This document shows, one piece after another, positions 1 through 18,794 of a DNA stretch of 64,000 bases. The stretch covers positions 131,417 through 195,416 of the forward strand of contig NZ_CAKTFU010000003.1 of NCBI RefSeq assembly GCF_934561205.1, written 5' to 3'. Numbering within the stretch: position 1 is the stretch's first letter; the number at the start of each line of letters is the position of its first letter. The notes beneath the pieces are model-generated. The model searched no databases, was not told the DNA's origin, and saw nothing but the letters and a program-made list of their open reading frames with translations. A program made the position numbers and the translations under genes. This stretch comes from an uncultured Gemmiger sp. (GTDB lineage: Bacteria > Bacillota > Clostridia > Oscillospirales > Ruminococcaceae).

Positions 1-1
1 C

Positions 2-46
2 CTGTTTGAACAGTGGTTTGTGCCGCAAAAATGGAGCGTCCTGTAA
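2..46 (+). CDS. 3' end of a dGTPase-like gene (partial)
   Basis: Only the last 14 codons and the TAA stop are in the window; the peptide is LFEQWFVPQKWSVL. Clostridial dGTP triphosphohydrolase-like (HD family) proteins commonly end in a similar F/W-P-x-x-W stretch and often precede dnaG. The call therefore rests on resemblance plus position, and the fragment is too short for proof. The stop lies 37 bases before the dnaG start, so co-transcription with dnaG is likely. Confidence 0.45.
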   Translation: MFEQWFVPQKWSVL

Positions 47-83
47 AAATACGCTGCAACGCTGAAGCAAGGAGGTGCAGCTT

Positions 84-1871
84 GTGATACCGCAAGAATA
101 TATCCAGGAAGTTGTCCGCCGCAATGATATAGAAGAAGTCATCGGCCAGTATGTCCAGCTGCGCCGACGCGGGCGCACGTTAAGCGGGCTTTGTCCGTTC
201 CACAACGAAAAAACCCCCTCCTTTGTGGTGTACCCCGACACCCAGAGCTTTTACTGCTTTGGCTGCGGCGCGGCGGGGGACGTCATCAATTTTGTACGCA
301 AGTACAACAATTTAAGCTATGTCGAGGGTGTGAAGCAGCTGGCCTCCCGCGTCGGTATGCCCCTGCCGGAGGAGGACGACCAGGAGTCCCGCGCCCGCCA
401 GCGCCTGTTGGAGATCAACCGCTGCGCCGCCCGCTATTTTTATGAGCAGCTCAACGCCGAAACGCCCGAAGCTGCCCTGGCCCGCCGCTACTGGAAAGAA
501 AAGCGCGGCCTGACCGACGCTACGATCCGCCGTTTCGGCCTGGGCTATGCGCCGCAGGATTTCGGCGGGCTGCTGCACTATCTGCGGCGGCGCGGTTTCA
601 ACGAAAGCGAGCTGGAACATTCGGGGCTTATCAAGCGCAGCGAGAAGGGCAATCTGTATGACATCTTCCGCCACCGCGTCATGGTGCCCATCATCGACGT
701 GCGCGGGGCGATCATCGCCTTCGGCGGCCGTGTGCTGGACGATTCCAAGCCCAAGTACATCAACAGCCCCGAAACGATGGTCTACCACAAGTCCCGCACG
801 CTGTTTGCCCTGAATGTGGCGAAAAAATCATCGAACAAACGCTACATATTATGCGAAGGGTATATGGATGTCATTGCCATGCACGTTGCCGGCTTTGACA
901 CAGCCGTCTGCGCCTGCGGCACGGCGCTGACCTCCGAGCAGGTCAAGCTGCTGAGCGAATACGCCGACGAAGTCGTCCTTTGCTATGACTCCGACGAGGC
1001 CGGACAAAAGGCCACCGAGCGCAGCCTGACACTTTTTGCCAACAGCTCGGTCAAGGTCAGTGTGTTGAGCTATCAGGGGGCTAAAGACCCCGACGAGTTC
1101 ATAAAAAAATACGGCCGTGACCGCTTTGAAATGATTTTGAACGGTACCGCCAACCCGACCGAATTCCAGCTGAAAAAGGCCAAGGCCAAATATGACCTGC
1201 GCAGTGACGACGGCCGGCTGAACTACCTGCAGGAGGCCATCGGCGTACTGACAGCGCAGGGGGTGACCCCGACCGCGCAGGACGTTTACGCCGGACGCCT
1301 GGCGGAGGAAACCGGCGTTTCCAAGCAGGCTATTTCGGCGCAGCTCAAGGGCGCGGTGCACTCGGCCGAGCGCCGCAGTTACCGCAAGGAGCAGCGCGGC
1401 CTGGCAGGGCAGGGGATAGCCGCCGATATCCGTGTGCCTTACACCCAAGGCGGGGATTCGGCTCTCGGTGCAGCCAGCGCCGGACGCCAGTTGGCTGCCG
1501 CGCTTTTACAAAACCCGGAGCACATCCCGTATGTGCGCGCCCGCCTGGATATGTCCACCGTCGTGCTGCCGGAGATACAACAGGCTTTGCAGGCGATTTT
1601 CCGCTGCGTCGACGAGCAGCTGCCCCTCAACGTCACCACGCTGCAGCAGCTGCTGGACGAAAAAGCCTTTCAGCAAATCATGCTGGCACAGGCACAAAAC
1701 CACGACCACCGTCTGAACCGACAGGATATAGATATGTATCTGGAACGGCTGCAAACGATAAAACCGCTGAGCCAGCAGGTGGCCGGCACGGCAGATGACC
1801 GCTTTTTGCAGATGTTTTCCGAACTGAAAAAAGCCAAGGGCGTAGCCGATACGCCCGAATCCGAACCCTGA
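84..1871 (+). CDS. dnaG: DNA primase DnaG
   Basis: Synthesises the RNA primers for replication and works with the replicative helicase at the fork. The N-terminal CHC2 zinc ribbon is visible (about C37, H40, C58, C61), then the RNA-polymerase-like core. The TOPRIM domain carries EGYMD (E258) and DSDEAG (D302). A C-terminal helicase-binding region follows, low in conservation. An in-frame GTG at 75 lies inside the Shine-Dalgarno AAGGAGG (69-75), so the GTG at 84, eight bases past it, is the better start. It gives the usual family N-terminus MIPQEYI and 595 residues, a normal length. rpoD follows after 52 bases, the classical dnaG-rpoD macromolecular synthesis pairing; rpsU is absent here. Confidence 0.97.
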   Translation: MIPQEYIQEVVRRNDIEEVIGQYVQLRRRGRTLSGLCPFHNEKTPSFVVYPDTQSFYCFGCGAAGDVINFVRKYNNLSYVEGVKQLASRVGMPLPEEDDQESRARQRLLEINRCAARYFYEQLNAETPEAALARRYWKEKRGLTDATIRRFGLGYAPQDFGGLLHYLRRRGFNESELEHSGLIKRSEKGNLYDIFRHRVMVPIIDVRGAIIAFGGRVLDDSKPKYINSPETMVYHKSRTLFALNVAKKSSNKRYILCEGYMDVIAMHVAGFDTAVCACGTALTSEQVKLLSEYADEVVLCYDSDEAGQKATERSLTLFANSSVKVSVLSYQGAKDPDEFIKKYGRDRFEMILNGTANPTEFQLKKAKAKYDLRSDDGRLNYLQEAIGVLTAQGVTPTAQDVYAGRLAEETGVSKQAISAQLKGAVHSAERRSYRKEQRGLAGQGIAADIRVPYTQGGDSALGAASAGRQLAAALLQNPEHIPYVRARLDMSTVVLPEIQQALQAIFRCVDEQLPLNVTTLQQLLDEKAFQQIMLAQAQNHDHRLNRQDIDMYLERLQTIKPLSQQVAGTADDRFLQMFSELKKAKGVADTPESEP

Positions 1872-1923
1872 TATCCGCGATATTTTGCGTACCGTATATA
1901 TAAAACCAAAGGAGAATCTACTT

Positions 1924-3021
<1,098 letters not shown>

Positions 3022-3037
3022 TAAAAAGCTAGTCTAA

Positions 3038-3069
3038 GGGCTGCACCCGCACAGGGTGCAGCCCTTTTT
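3038..3069 (+). terminator. Rho-independent terminator of dnaG-rpoD
   Basis: A perfect 11-bp stem GGGCTGCACCC / GGGTGCAGCCC with a 5-base loop is followed by TTTTT. It starts 16 bases after the rpoD stop and separates rpoD from rpoBC. Confidence 0.95.
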
Positions 3070-3281
3070 GCACCGTTTGCCGCGTTTTGTCAAGTGCCAA
3101 CATCACCGAAATGTTGCCGTGCACCTTGTATAAAATGCCCAAAACATCGCACAAGAATACCGTTTAAGAATTTGTCAAGTAACGCAAAACAGGGCAAAAT
3201 CGTCAATTTGCCGAAAATAAGCTACACGCTGCCGGGCGTTTAATGGCAAGTAAAAAACTTGTCAAAAACCTTGAAAAAGGC

Positions 3282-3310
3282 TTGACAGCAAGCCTTTTCC
3301 CGTGTATACT
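3282..3310 (+). promoter_or_regulatory. Sigma-A promoter of rpoBC
   Basis: A consensus -35 TTGACA (3282-3287), a 17-base spacer and -10 TATACT (3305-3310). Transcription should start near 3317, leaving a leader of about 165 bases before rpoB. The stretch 3070-3281 is AT-rich and holds no gene that I can see. Confidence 0.9.
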
Positions 3311-3316
3311 GGTACA

Positions 3317-3483
3317 GTATCAAAAAAATGGAATAGAGCGCCCTAAAGGGATTTCACAAAAACGGCAAAATTCAAAAGTTTGTGAAAAACGCCGAATATA
3401 TCCCGTTTTACTGCGGTTTCTTTGGAGCGCTTTCGCCAATTCTCTACACCAAAAAACTTACGGAATAGGAGTGGTCGCGTTTT
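3317..3483 (+). promoter_or_regulatory. Structured 5' leader of rpoBC
   Basis: The untranslated leader contains a 9-bp stem TTTCACAAA (3352-3360) / TTTGTGAAA (3379-3387). CGGC in its loop (3363-3366) can pair with GCCG at 3391-3394, which would make an H-type pseudoknot. CCCTAAAGGG sits just upstream. AGGAG (3467-3471) serves as the ribosome site for the ATG at 3484. Base pairing is seen in the sequence; any regulatory role is inference. Confidence 0.4.
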
Positions 3484-7308
<3,825 letters not shown>

Positions 7309-7355
7309 TTAGAACTGTAACGTAAGTCATACTTGAATTTGAGAGGGTTCGCTGA

Positions 7356-10958
<3,603 letters not shown>

Positions 10959-10970
10959 TTTGTAACCTGC

Positions 10971-11002
10971 AAAGGCTCCCGCCGCAAGGCGGGAGCCTTT
11001 TT
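10971..11002 (+). terminator. Terminator of rpoBC
   Basis: A 13-bp perfect stem AAAGGCTCCCGCC / GGCGGGAGCCTTT with a GCAA tetraloop runs into a T tract. Confidence 0.95.
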
Positions 11003-11028
11003 GTATACTGCCGCACAGTCGTCGCCTG

Positions 11029-11057
11029 TTGACGTACACTCACCGCGGGTATATAAT
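11029..11057 (+). promoter_or_regulatory. Promoter of pepF
   Basis: -35 TTGACG (11029-11034), a 17-base spacer and -10 TATAAT (11052-11057). It lies just past the rpoBC terminator, so pepF is an independent unit. Confidence 0.9.
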
Positions 11058-11125
11058 AAGGTAGTATAAAAGGAATCCTGCCAAGACCGCCGTGCGGCCT
11101 TGCACGAAATAACAGGAGGTACTCC

Positions 11126-12928
11126 ATGTCCGAAAATGTTTTGAAAGAACGCAGCGAGCTGGACGCCCGCTACAAGTGGGATCTGTCGGCCATGTTTGCC
11201 GATGATGCCGCGTGGGAAACTGCCTTTGCTGCGATGGATGCCGACATTGACGCTGTGGCCGCTTTTGCGGGCAAGCTGCACGATGCCGACACGCTGAAAG
11301 CCTATCTGGATGCCCAGACCGCTCTGCAGCGCAAGCTGGAATGTCTGTACTGCTACGCCTCCCAGCGCCACGACGAGGATACCCGCGCCGAGGATGCCCA
11401 GAGCATGTATGCCCGTATCAGCAGCAAATACGTCAAGCTGGTCACCGCGCTGTCCTTCTTCCAGCCGGAACTGCTCGGCCTGCCCGAAGAGCAGCTGAAC
11501 GCGCTGGTCAACGCCCCCGCTGTGGCTGACTACAAGTTCCTGCTGCAGGATCTGCTGCGCAGCAAACCGCACACTCTGAGTCAATCCGAGGAAAAACTGC
11601 TGGCCAGCTTCGGTGAGGTCATGCAGGCGCCTTCCGAGGCATACAAGAGCCTGGACGACGCCGATATGGTGTTTGAATCCGCCAAGAATGCCGCCGGTGA
11701 GGAAGTCGAGGTTACCGGCTCCGGCTTTGTTCCTCTGCAGATGACCAACGACCGCGTTCTGCGCGAGAACGCCTTCCGCAGCTTCTACAAGGGCTACCGT
11801 CAGCACATCAACACCTTTGCCGCCACCTATGCGGGTGCGGTCAAGGCTGCCGTGGCCGAGGCAAACGCCCGCCACTATGAATCCTCCCGCGCTATGTCCA
11901 TGGCAGGGGAGAATGTTCCCGCCGAGGTCTACGACAATCTGGTCGCCACCGTGCGCAAGCACATGCCTGCCATGCACCGCTATGTCCGCCTGCGCAAGAA
12001 GATGCTGGGTGTGGACGAACTGCATTTCTATGACGTGTATGCTCCGCTGGTCGGCGACCTGAACAAGACCTATTCCTACGAGACTGCGCAGGAAATGGTG
12101 CTGAAGGCCGTTGCCCCCCTGGGCGAGGATTACGCCGAGACCGTCCGCAAGGCTTACGCCGAGCGCTGGATCGACGTTTACCCCAACCGTGGCAAGCGCG
12201 GCGGTGCCTACTCCGGTGGCTGCTATGACTCCAAGCCCTATATTCTGCTGAATTTCAGCGGCACGCTGGACAGCGTGTCCACCTTGGCGCACGAGATGGG
12301 GCACACGATGCACAGCTGGCGCTCCCGTCAGGCACAGCCTGCTCAGTACGCCGATTATACACTGTTTGTCGCCGAGGTTGCCTCCACCGTCAACGAGAAC
12401 CTGCTCATTGAGCAGCTGCTCCAAAACGAGAACGACCCCCAGACCCGCCTGTATCTGCTGAACCAGTATCTTGAAAACTTCAAGGGTACCGTCTACCGCC
12501 AGACGATGTTTGCCGAGTTTGAGCGCGAGGCTCACGCCATGGTCGAGCGCGGCGAGGCCCTGAACGCGGCTGCCCTCAACAGCCTGTACAAGCGCCTTGT
12601 CACCGATTACTTCGGCGAGGATATGGTCATCGACGATGAGATCCAGTACGAATGGGCGCGCATCCCGCACTTCTACCGTCCGTTCTACGTCTACAAGTAC
12701 GCGACCGGCTACTCCACCGCTGTGGCTCTGTCTGAGGGCATTCTCAAGGAGGGTGCGCCCGCCGTCAAGCGCTACAAGGAGTTCCTCTCCATGGGCGGCA
12801 GTGCCTACCCGCTGGACGAGCTGCGCCACGCCGGTGTTGACCTTGCCACCTCCGCGCCGGTGGATGCCGCCCTCGAAAAGTTCGAGCGCATCCTGGACGA
12901 CGCCGAGGCTACGTTGGCCAAACTGTAA
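11126..12928 (+). CDS. pepF: Oligoendopeptidase F (M3 family)
   Basis: Cytoplasmic zinc metallopeptidase that cleaves short peptides during peptide turnover and nutrition. The zinc motif HEMGH (H389, E390, H393) is followed by the third ligand region EVASTVNE (E417), matching the M3B oligoendopeptidase F pattern. The N-terminal half is the helical PepF_N part. The product is 600 residues, the usual length, with no signal peptide. The ATG follows AGGAGGT at good spacing. Its place between rpoBC and the str operon is not part of the conserved order and looks like a lineage-specific insertion. Confidence 0.96.
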   Translation: MSENVLKERSELDARYKWDLSAMFADDAAWETAFAAMDADIDAVAAFAGKLHDADTLKAYLDAQTALQRKLECLYCYASQRHDEDTRAEDAQSMYARISSKYVKLVTALSFFQPELLGLPEEQLNALVNAPAVADYKFLLQDLLRSKPHTLSQSEEKLLASFGEVMQAPSEAYKSLDDADMVFESAKNAAGEEVEVTGSGFVPLQMTNDRVLRENAFRSFYKGYRQHINTFAATYAGAVKAAVAEANARHYESSRAMSMAGENVPAEVYDNLVATVRKHMPAMHRYVRLRKKMLGVDELHFYDVYAPLVGDLNKTYSYETAQEMVLKAVAPLGEDYAETVRKAYAERWIDVYPNRGKRGGAYSGGCYDSKPYILLNFSGTLDSVSTLAHEMGHTMHSWRSRQAQPAQYADYTLFVAEVASTVNENLLIEQLLQNENDPQTRLYLLNQYLENFKGTVYRQTMFAEFEREAHAMVERGEALNAAALNSLYKRLVTDYFGEDMVIDDEIQYEWARIPHFYRPFYVYKYATGYSTAVALSEGILKEGAPAVKRYKEFLSMGGSAYPLDELRHAGVDLATSAPVDAALEKFERILDDAEATLAKL

Positions 12929-12938
12929 AACAGGCAGG

Positions 12939-12967
12939 GGAGCACGCACGAAAGCGTGCTCCTTTTT
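12939..12967 (+). terminator. Terminator of pepF
   Basis: Stem GGAGCACGC / GCGTGCTCC with a 6-base loop, followed by TTTTT and more T-rich sequence. Confidence 0.9.
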
Positions 12968-13068
12968 GCTTTTTTGCGGGCACAGCACGGCAAAAAGGGC
13001 AGGGGAGGACCCTGCGAAAAAATTTCTATGTTTTGTACGAATTTTTCAATATTTTTTTGGCAATACTC

Positions 13069-13097
13069 TTGACAATCGGCGTCAAATGCTGTAAACT
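13069..13097 (+). promoter_or_regulatory. Promoter of the str operon (rpsL)
   Basis: -35 TTGACA (13069-13074), a 17-base spacer and -10 TAAACT (13092-13097), with an AT-rich upstream stretch (13021-13060) that could act as an UP element. The leader to rpsL is about 85 bases. Confidence 0.88.
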
Positions 13098-13186
13098 AAT
13101 CATTGCGTGAGTTAGGGGATAGTGCGGCAAAAATGCCGTACCAAACCCGGAAACAAGCGTGAATATGTGAAGAAAGGAGAAAAGAA

Positions 13187-13612
13187 ATGCCTACTTTTAA
13201 CCAGCTCGTGCGCAAAGGTCGTGAGGTCCTGGTCCACAAGAGCACTGCTCCTGCCCTTCAGAAGAGCTACAACTCCCAGAAGAAGCAGTACACCAACCTG
13301 AACAGCCCCCAGAAGCGTGGTGTTTGCACTGCCGTCCGTACCATGACCCCCAAGAAGCCTAACTCTGCTCTGCGTAAAGTTGCCCGTGTCCGCCTCACGA
13401 ATGGTATCGAGGTCACCTCTTACATTCCCGGTATCGGCCATAACCTGCAGGAGCACAGCGTTGTTCTGATCCGTGGCGGTCGTGTCAAGGATCTGCCCGG
13501 TGTCCGTTACCACATCATCCGCGGTACTCTGGACACCCAGGGTGTTGCGAACCGTAACCAGGCTCGCAGCAAATACGGTGCGAAGCGCCCCAAGGCCGGT
13601 GCCAAGAAGTAA
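13187..13612 (+). CDS. rpsL: 30S ribosomal protein S12
   Basis: S12 lies at the decoding centre of the small subunit and affects accuracy. The conserved core is present: [18 protein letters not shown] with the classic streptomycin-site lysine in the KPNSALRK context, then [13 protein letters not shown] and [11 protein letters not shown]. At 141 residues it carries the longer N-terminal form common in Clostridia (the E. coli protein has 124). It starts at an ATG after AAAGGAGA and is the first gene of rpsL-rpsG-fusA. Confidence 0.98.
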   Translation: MPTFNQLVRKGREVLVHKSTAPALQKSYNSQKKQYTNLNSPQKRGVCTAVRTMTPKKPNSALRKVARVRLTNGIEVTSYIPGIGHNLQEHSVVLIRGGRVKDLPGVRYHIIRGTLDTQGVANRNQARSKYGAKRPKAGAKK

Positions 13613-13722
13613 GGAAACATCTTTTCGCCATAAAATAGGCCCATGCCTTTTTTGTGGCACAACGGGAGTTTCTTAACTTTCGAGTACCGATGATATCATT
13701 CTATGTGAAGGAGGGAAGAAAG

Positions 13723-14193
13723 ATGCCCAGAAGAGGTAATGTCGCGAAACGCGAAGTTCTGGCCGATCCTATTTACAATTCCAAAGTTGTCACCCGTCTG
13801 GTCAACTACATCATGCTGGATGGCAAGAAAGGTGTTGCTCAGGAAATCGTTTACGACGCATTTGACATCGTAAAGGAAAAGACCGGCAACGATCCTCTCG
13901 ATATGTTCGAGAAGGCTATGGAAAACATCATGCCTAACCTCGAGTGCAAGACCCGCCGTGTCGGCGGCGCTAACTACCAGGTTCCCCTGGAAGTCAGCCC
14001 TGCCCGCCGCGAGACCCTCGGTCTGCGCTGGCTGACTGCTTACAGCCGCGCCCGCGGTGAGAAGACCATGTCTGCTCGCCTGGCTGCCGAGATCATCGAC
14101 GCCACCAACGGTGTCGGCGGTTCTGTCAAGAAGCGCGAGGACACCCACAAGATGGCCGAGGCCAACAAGGCTTTTGCCCACTATCGTTATTGA
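13723..14193 (+). CDS. rpsG: 30S ribosomal protein S7
   Basis: S7 nucleates assembly of the 30S head and contacts E-site tRNA. The sequence begins [16 protein letters not shown], and [20 protein letters not shown], the conserved RNA-binding loop, is in the middle. The ATG at 13723 follows GAAGGAGGG; the frame is open further upstream, but only this start matches the family N-terminus. The product is 156 residues, the standard size. fusA begins 24 bases after the stop. Confidence 0.98.
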   Translation: MPRRGNVAKREVLADPIYNSKVVTRLVNYIMLDGKKGVAQEIVYDAFDIVKEKTGNDPLDMFEKAMENIMPNLECKTRRVGGANYQVPLEVSPARRETLGLRWLTAYSRARGEKTMSARLAAEIIDATNGVGGSVKKREDTHKMAEANKAFAHYRY

Positions 14194-14217
14194 TTCGCTG
14201 TCGAGGAGGTATAAGCC

Positions 14218-16344
14218 ATGGCAACACCGAGAGATGTATCTCTGCAAATGACCCGTAATATCGGTATCATGGCCCACATCGACGCAGGTAAGACCACCAC
14301 CACCGAGCGTATCCTGTACTACACCGGTATTAACCATAAGATCGGTGAAGTTCATGACGGCGCTGCTACGATGGACTGGATGGAGCAGGAGCAGGAGCGT
14401 GGCATCACGATCACTTCTGCTGCTACCACCTGCTACTGGAGCCATACCGAGACCCAGCACGATCCGGCTCTCTTCAAGAAGAACCGTCATCGTATCAATA
14501 TCATCGACACCCCGGGCCACGTTGACTTCACCGTTGAGGTTCAGCGTTCCCTGCGCGTTCTGGACGGCTCTGTTACCGTTCTGGCCGCTAAGGGCGGTGT
14601 TGAGCCGCAGTCTGAGACCGTTTGGCGCCAGGCTGACGAGTACAAGGTTCCCCGCATGGTTTACGTCAACAAGATGGATACCATGGGTGCCGATTTCTAC
14701 CGCTGCGTTCAGATGCTCCATGATCGTCTGCACGCCAACGGTGTGCCCATCCAGCTGCCCGTCGGTCAGGAGGATACCTTCAAGGGTATTATCGACCTGA
14801 TCGATATGCAGGCTGACATCTACTATGATGACATGGGCAATGACGTCCGCGTTGAGCCGATTCCTGCGGATATGCAGGAGAAGGCTCAGGAGTACCATGA
14901 CAAGCTGGTCGAGGCTGTTGCCGAGACCGACGAAGAGCTGATGATGAAGTACCTGGAAGGCGAAGAGCTGACCAAGGAAGAAATCAAGGCTGCTCTGCGC
15001 AAGGCTACCATCTCCAACGAGATCGTTCCTGTTGTCTGTGGCTCCTCTTACAAGAACCGCGGCGTCCAGAAGCTGTTGGATGCTATTGTTGACTACATGC
15101 CGGCTCCTACCGACGTTGAAGCCATCAAGGGTACCAACCCCGAGACCGGCGAGGAAGAGGATCGTATCTCTTCCGACGACCAGCCTTTCGCAGCTCTGGC
15201 TTTCAAGATCATGACTGACCCCTACGTTGGTAAGCTCTGCTTCTTCCGCGTGTACTCCGGTACGCTGGATGCTGGCACCACCGTTTACAACTCCGTCAAG
15301 GATAACAACGAGCGTATCGGCCGTATCCTTCAGATGCACGCCAACAACCGTAAGGATATCGACACCGTTTACGCTGGCGATATCGCGGCTGCTGTCGGCC
15401 TGAAGAACACCACCACCGGTGACACTCTGTGCGACGAGAAGCATCCCATCATCCTCGAGTCGATGAACTTCCCCGAGCCCGTTATCCGCGTTGCCATCGA
15501 GCCCAAGACCAAGGCTGGCTCTGAGAAGATGGGCATTGCTCTGGCAAAGCTCGCTGAAGAAGACCCGACCTTCCGTACCTGGACCGATGAAGAGACTGGC
15601 CAGACCATCATCGCCGGCATGGGCGAGCTTCACCTCGAGATCATCGTGGACCGTCTGCTCCGCGAGTTCAAGGTCGAGGCCAATGTCGGTGCTCCCCAGG
15701 TTGCTTACCGCGAAACCATTCGCAAGGAAGCCAACCAGGAGACCAAGTACGCCCGCCAGTCTGGTGGTAAGGGCCAGTACGGTCACGTCAAGATCAAGGT
15801 TGAGCCCAACCCCGGCAAGGGTTACGAGTTCGTCAACGGTGTCGTTGGCGGCGCTATCCCGAAGGAATATATCCCCGCTGTTGACAATGGTATCCAGGGC
15901 GCTATGAAGTCCGGTGTTCTCGCCGGTTACCCCGTCGTGGATGTCAAGGTCACCCTGTGGGATGGTTCTTACCACGAAGTCGACTCCTCCGAAATGGCGT
16001 TCTCCATCGCCGGTTCTATGGCTTTCAAGGAGGCCATGAAGAAGTGCGATCCCGTCATTATGGAGCCTATCATGAAGGTCAACGTTATCGTGCCCGATGA
16101 GTACATGGGCAACGTTATCGGCGACCTAAACAGCCGCCGTGGTCAGATCAACAACCAGGAGTCTGAGGGTGGCACTGCTCGTGTTACCGCTTTGGTTCCT
16201 CTGTCTGAGATGTTCGGCTATGCCACCGACCTGCGTTCCAAGACCCAGGGCCGTGGCCAGTACTCCATGGAGCCTGATGAATATCAGCAGGTTCCCAAGA
16301 GTGTTGCCGACAAGATCATGACCGAGCGCAGCAAGCAGAATTAA
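14218..16344 (+). CDS. fusA: Elongation factor G
   Basis: GTPase that drives ribosomal translocation. The G motifs are [15 protein letters not shown] (P loop, near residue 18), RGITITSAA (switch), DTPGHVDF and NKMD. Domains II to V follow, with the domain IV segment [15 protein letters not shown]. The product is 708 residues, a little longer than E. coli EF-G; part of the extra length is a short insert between switch and G3 ([17 protein letters not shown]). The start is an ATG behind GAGGAGGT. It is the last gene of the rpsL-rpsG-fusA transcript; tuf has its own promoter. Confidence 0.98.
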   Translation: MATPRDVSLQMTRNIGIMAHIDAGKTTTTERILYYTGINHKIGEVHDGAATMDWMEQEQERGITITSAATTCYWSHTETQHDPALFKKNRHRINIIDTPGHVDFTVEVQRSLRVLDGSVTVLAAKGGVEPQSETVWRQADEYKVPRMVYVNKMDTMGADFYRCVQMLHDRLHANGVPIQLPVGQEDTFKGIIDLIDMQADIYYDDMGNDVRVEPIPADMQEKAQEYHDKLVEAVAETDEELMMKYLEGEELTKEEIKAALRKATISNEIVPVVCGSSYKNRGVQKLLDAIVDYMPAPTDVEAIKGTNPETGEEEDRISSDDQPFAALAFKIMTDPYVGKLCFFRVYSGTLDAGTTVYNSVKDNNERIGRILQMHANNRKDIDTVYAGDIAAAVGLKNTTTGDTLCDEKHPIILESMNFPEPVIRVAIEPKTKAGSEKMGIALAKLAEEDPTFRTWTDEETGQTIIAGMGELHLEIIVDRLLREFKVEANVGAPQVAYRETIRKEANQETKYARQSGGKGQYGHVKIKVEPNPGKGYEFVNGVVGGAIPKEYIPAVDNGIQGAMKSGVLAGYPVVDVKVTLWDGSYHEVDSSEMAFSIAGSMAFKEAMKKCDPVIMEPIMKVNVIVPDEYMGNVIGDLNSRRGQINNQESEGGTARVTALVPLSEMFGYATDLRSKTQGRGQYSMEPDEYQQVPKSVADKIMTERSKQN

Positions 16345-16357
16345 TTAAAAGTTTTAC

Positions 16358-16386
16358 TTGATTTTTTGCGCAAAATCTAGTATGAT
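16358..16386 (+). promoter_or_regulatory. Promoter of tuf
   Basis: -35 TTGATT (16358-16363), a 17-base spacer and -10 TATGAT (16381-16386), in the gap after fusA. It would allow tuf to be transcribed separately at a higher level. Confidence 0.75.
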
Positions 16387-16437
16387 AGCCTTATCCAAGG
16401 CACATATAAATGTTTTAACTAAAGGAGGACACTTCCA

Positions 16438-17643
<1,206 letters not shown>

Positions 17644-17668
17644 TTTCTTGCTCTAAAACAGCAATATT

Positions 17669-17703
17669 CAGGCGCACACCGAAAGGTGTGCGCCTGTTTT
17701 TTT
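17669..17703 (+). terminator. Terminator of tuf
   Basis: A 12-bp perfect stem CAGGCGCACACC / GGTGTGCGCCTG with a GAAA tetraloop and seven T. Confidence 0.95.
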
Positions 17704-17708
17704 GTTAT

Positions 17709-17880
17709 GGCAACACCGCACAATTCCCGCCTAACGGTTTAAGCACCGCTCCGACGGCTGCGGCACGGCATCTGCGTTGCCAAAATGCTCGCCAATACAC
17801 AAAGTATTGCCTGCGCTTTTGGCTTAGCAGCTGCCGCACCTCGCTCGCCGTATCGGCACTTAGAATTATGCGGTATTGCC
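17709..17880. mobile_element. MITE-like inverted-repeat element, copy 1 (172 bp)
   Basis: Its 18-base ends are inverted repeats of each other: GGCAACACCGCACAATTC at the left, and GAATTATGCGGTATTGCC at the right (16 of 18 match on inversion). TTAT flanks both sides (17705-17708 and 17881-17884), as a target-site duplication would. There is no coding capacity. Related copies or pieces lie at 20663, 29356, 37727 and 58448. It sits between the tuf terminator and the promoter of the HAD gene. Confidence 0.75.
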
Positions 17881-17902
17881 TTATCAAAATCCGCAAAAAA
17901 GG

Positions 17903-17931
17903 TTGCGCAACCCTGCATTTTGGGGTACAAT
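17903..17931 (+). promoter_or_regulatory. Promoter of the HAD phosphatase gene
   Basis: -35 TTGCGC (17903-17908), a 17-base spacer and -10 TACAAT (17926-17931), beginning 23 bases after the repeat element. Confidence 0.65.
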
Positions 17932-17972
17932 AAACATCGGAAAATATCGAAATCAGTCGGGAGAATTCTAGC

Positions 17973-18791
17973 ATGCAATATAAAGTTCTGGCGTTGGACT
18001 TGGACGGAACCTTGACCAACCACGACAAAATCGTTACCCCCCGCACCAAAGCGGCCCTGCGCAAGGCTGCCGAGCGCGGTGTCTGTATCGTTCTGGCCAG
18101 CGGCCGCCCCACCGTAGGCATTGAACCGTTGGCGCGCGAGCTGAATCTGGACAAGTTCGGCGGCTGCATTTTGAGCTACAACGGCGGCAAAATTATCGAC
18201 TGCCAAACCGGGCAGACGCTGGTGCAGCATGCTTTTCCGCCGGACCTCATCGAGCCGGTGTGCACCTTCTGCCGCTACTGGAATGTCGTACCCCTGACCT
18301 ACGACGCCCACGGCATCGTTACCGAAAACCCTGACAACCCTTATGTGCAGGAGGAGGCACGCATCTGCAAAATTTCTGCGCGAAAGGTCGAAAACCTGCC
18401 CGCTGAGGTAACTTACCCCATCAATAAGCTGCTGCTGACGGGCGACCCTGCCGACATGCCCCACGTTGAGGAGCTGATGCAGCAGGAGTTTGCCGGCAAG
18501 TTGTCGATTTATCGTTCTCAGCCGTTCTTTATCGAGACAATGCCTCTTGGTATCGAAAAATCTGCCTCGCTGCAAATTTTGCTGCGCGCCAAGGGGCTGA
18601 CCGCCGCAAACCTTATGGCGTGCGGCGACGGCTGGAACGACCTGCCGATGCTGAAATTTGCCGGTTTGGGTGTCGCCATGGGCAATGCCCAGCCGGAGGT
18701 CAAGGCCGCGGCTGACTATATCACGGCAGACAACGAGCACGACGGCGTGGGTCTGGCTGTGGAAAAATTCATCTTGCATGAGGAGAACTAA
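17973..18791 (+). CDS. Cof-type HAD-IIB phosphatase
   Basis: Member of the haloacid dehalogenase superfamily, Cof subfamily, which hydrolyses small phosphorylated metabolites such as sugar phosphates. HAD motif I is DLDGTL (D9 nucleophile, D11). Motif II is in ASGRP. Motif III is the lysine in IEKSASLQ, and motif IV is GDGWNDLPML (near residue 218). The cap is of C2B type. The product is 272 residues, the family's usual length. The physiological substrate cannot be read from the sequence. The exonuclease gene follows only 3 bases after the stop, so the two are probably an operon. Confidence 0.92.
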   Translation: MQYKVLALDLDGTLTNHDKIVTPRTKAALRKAAERGVCIVLASGRPTVGIEPLARELNLDKFGGCILSYNGGKIIDCQTGQTLVQHAFPPDLIEPVCTFCRYWNVVPLTYDAHGIVTENPDNPYVQEEARICKISARKVENLPAEVTYPINKLLLTGDPADMPHVEELMQQEFAGKLSIYRSQPFFIETMPLGIEKSASLQILLRAKGLTAANLMACGDGWNDLPMLKFAGLGVAMGNAQPEVKAAADYITADNEHDGVGLAVEKFILHEEN

Positions 18792-18794
18792 ACG

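Noticed and set aside
12968..13068. GC-rich hairpin (GCAGGG...CCCTGC) between pepF and rpsL
   Set aside because: A short stem after an already sufficient terminator and outside the rpsL transcript; no evidence for a role.
13696..15975. A 759-codon - strand frame across rpsG and fusA
   Set aside because: Antisense shadow of two certain genes; composition follows from codon bias.
17688..18015. Short frames inside MITE copy 1
   Set aside because: They cover the inverted repeat and promoter, lack ribosome sites and are not shared by copy 2.
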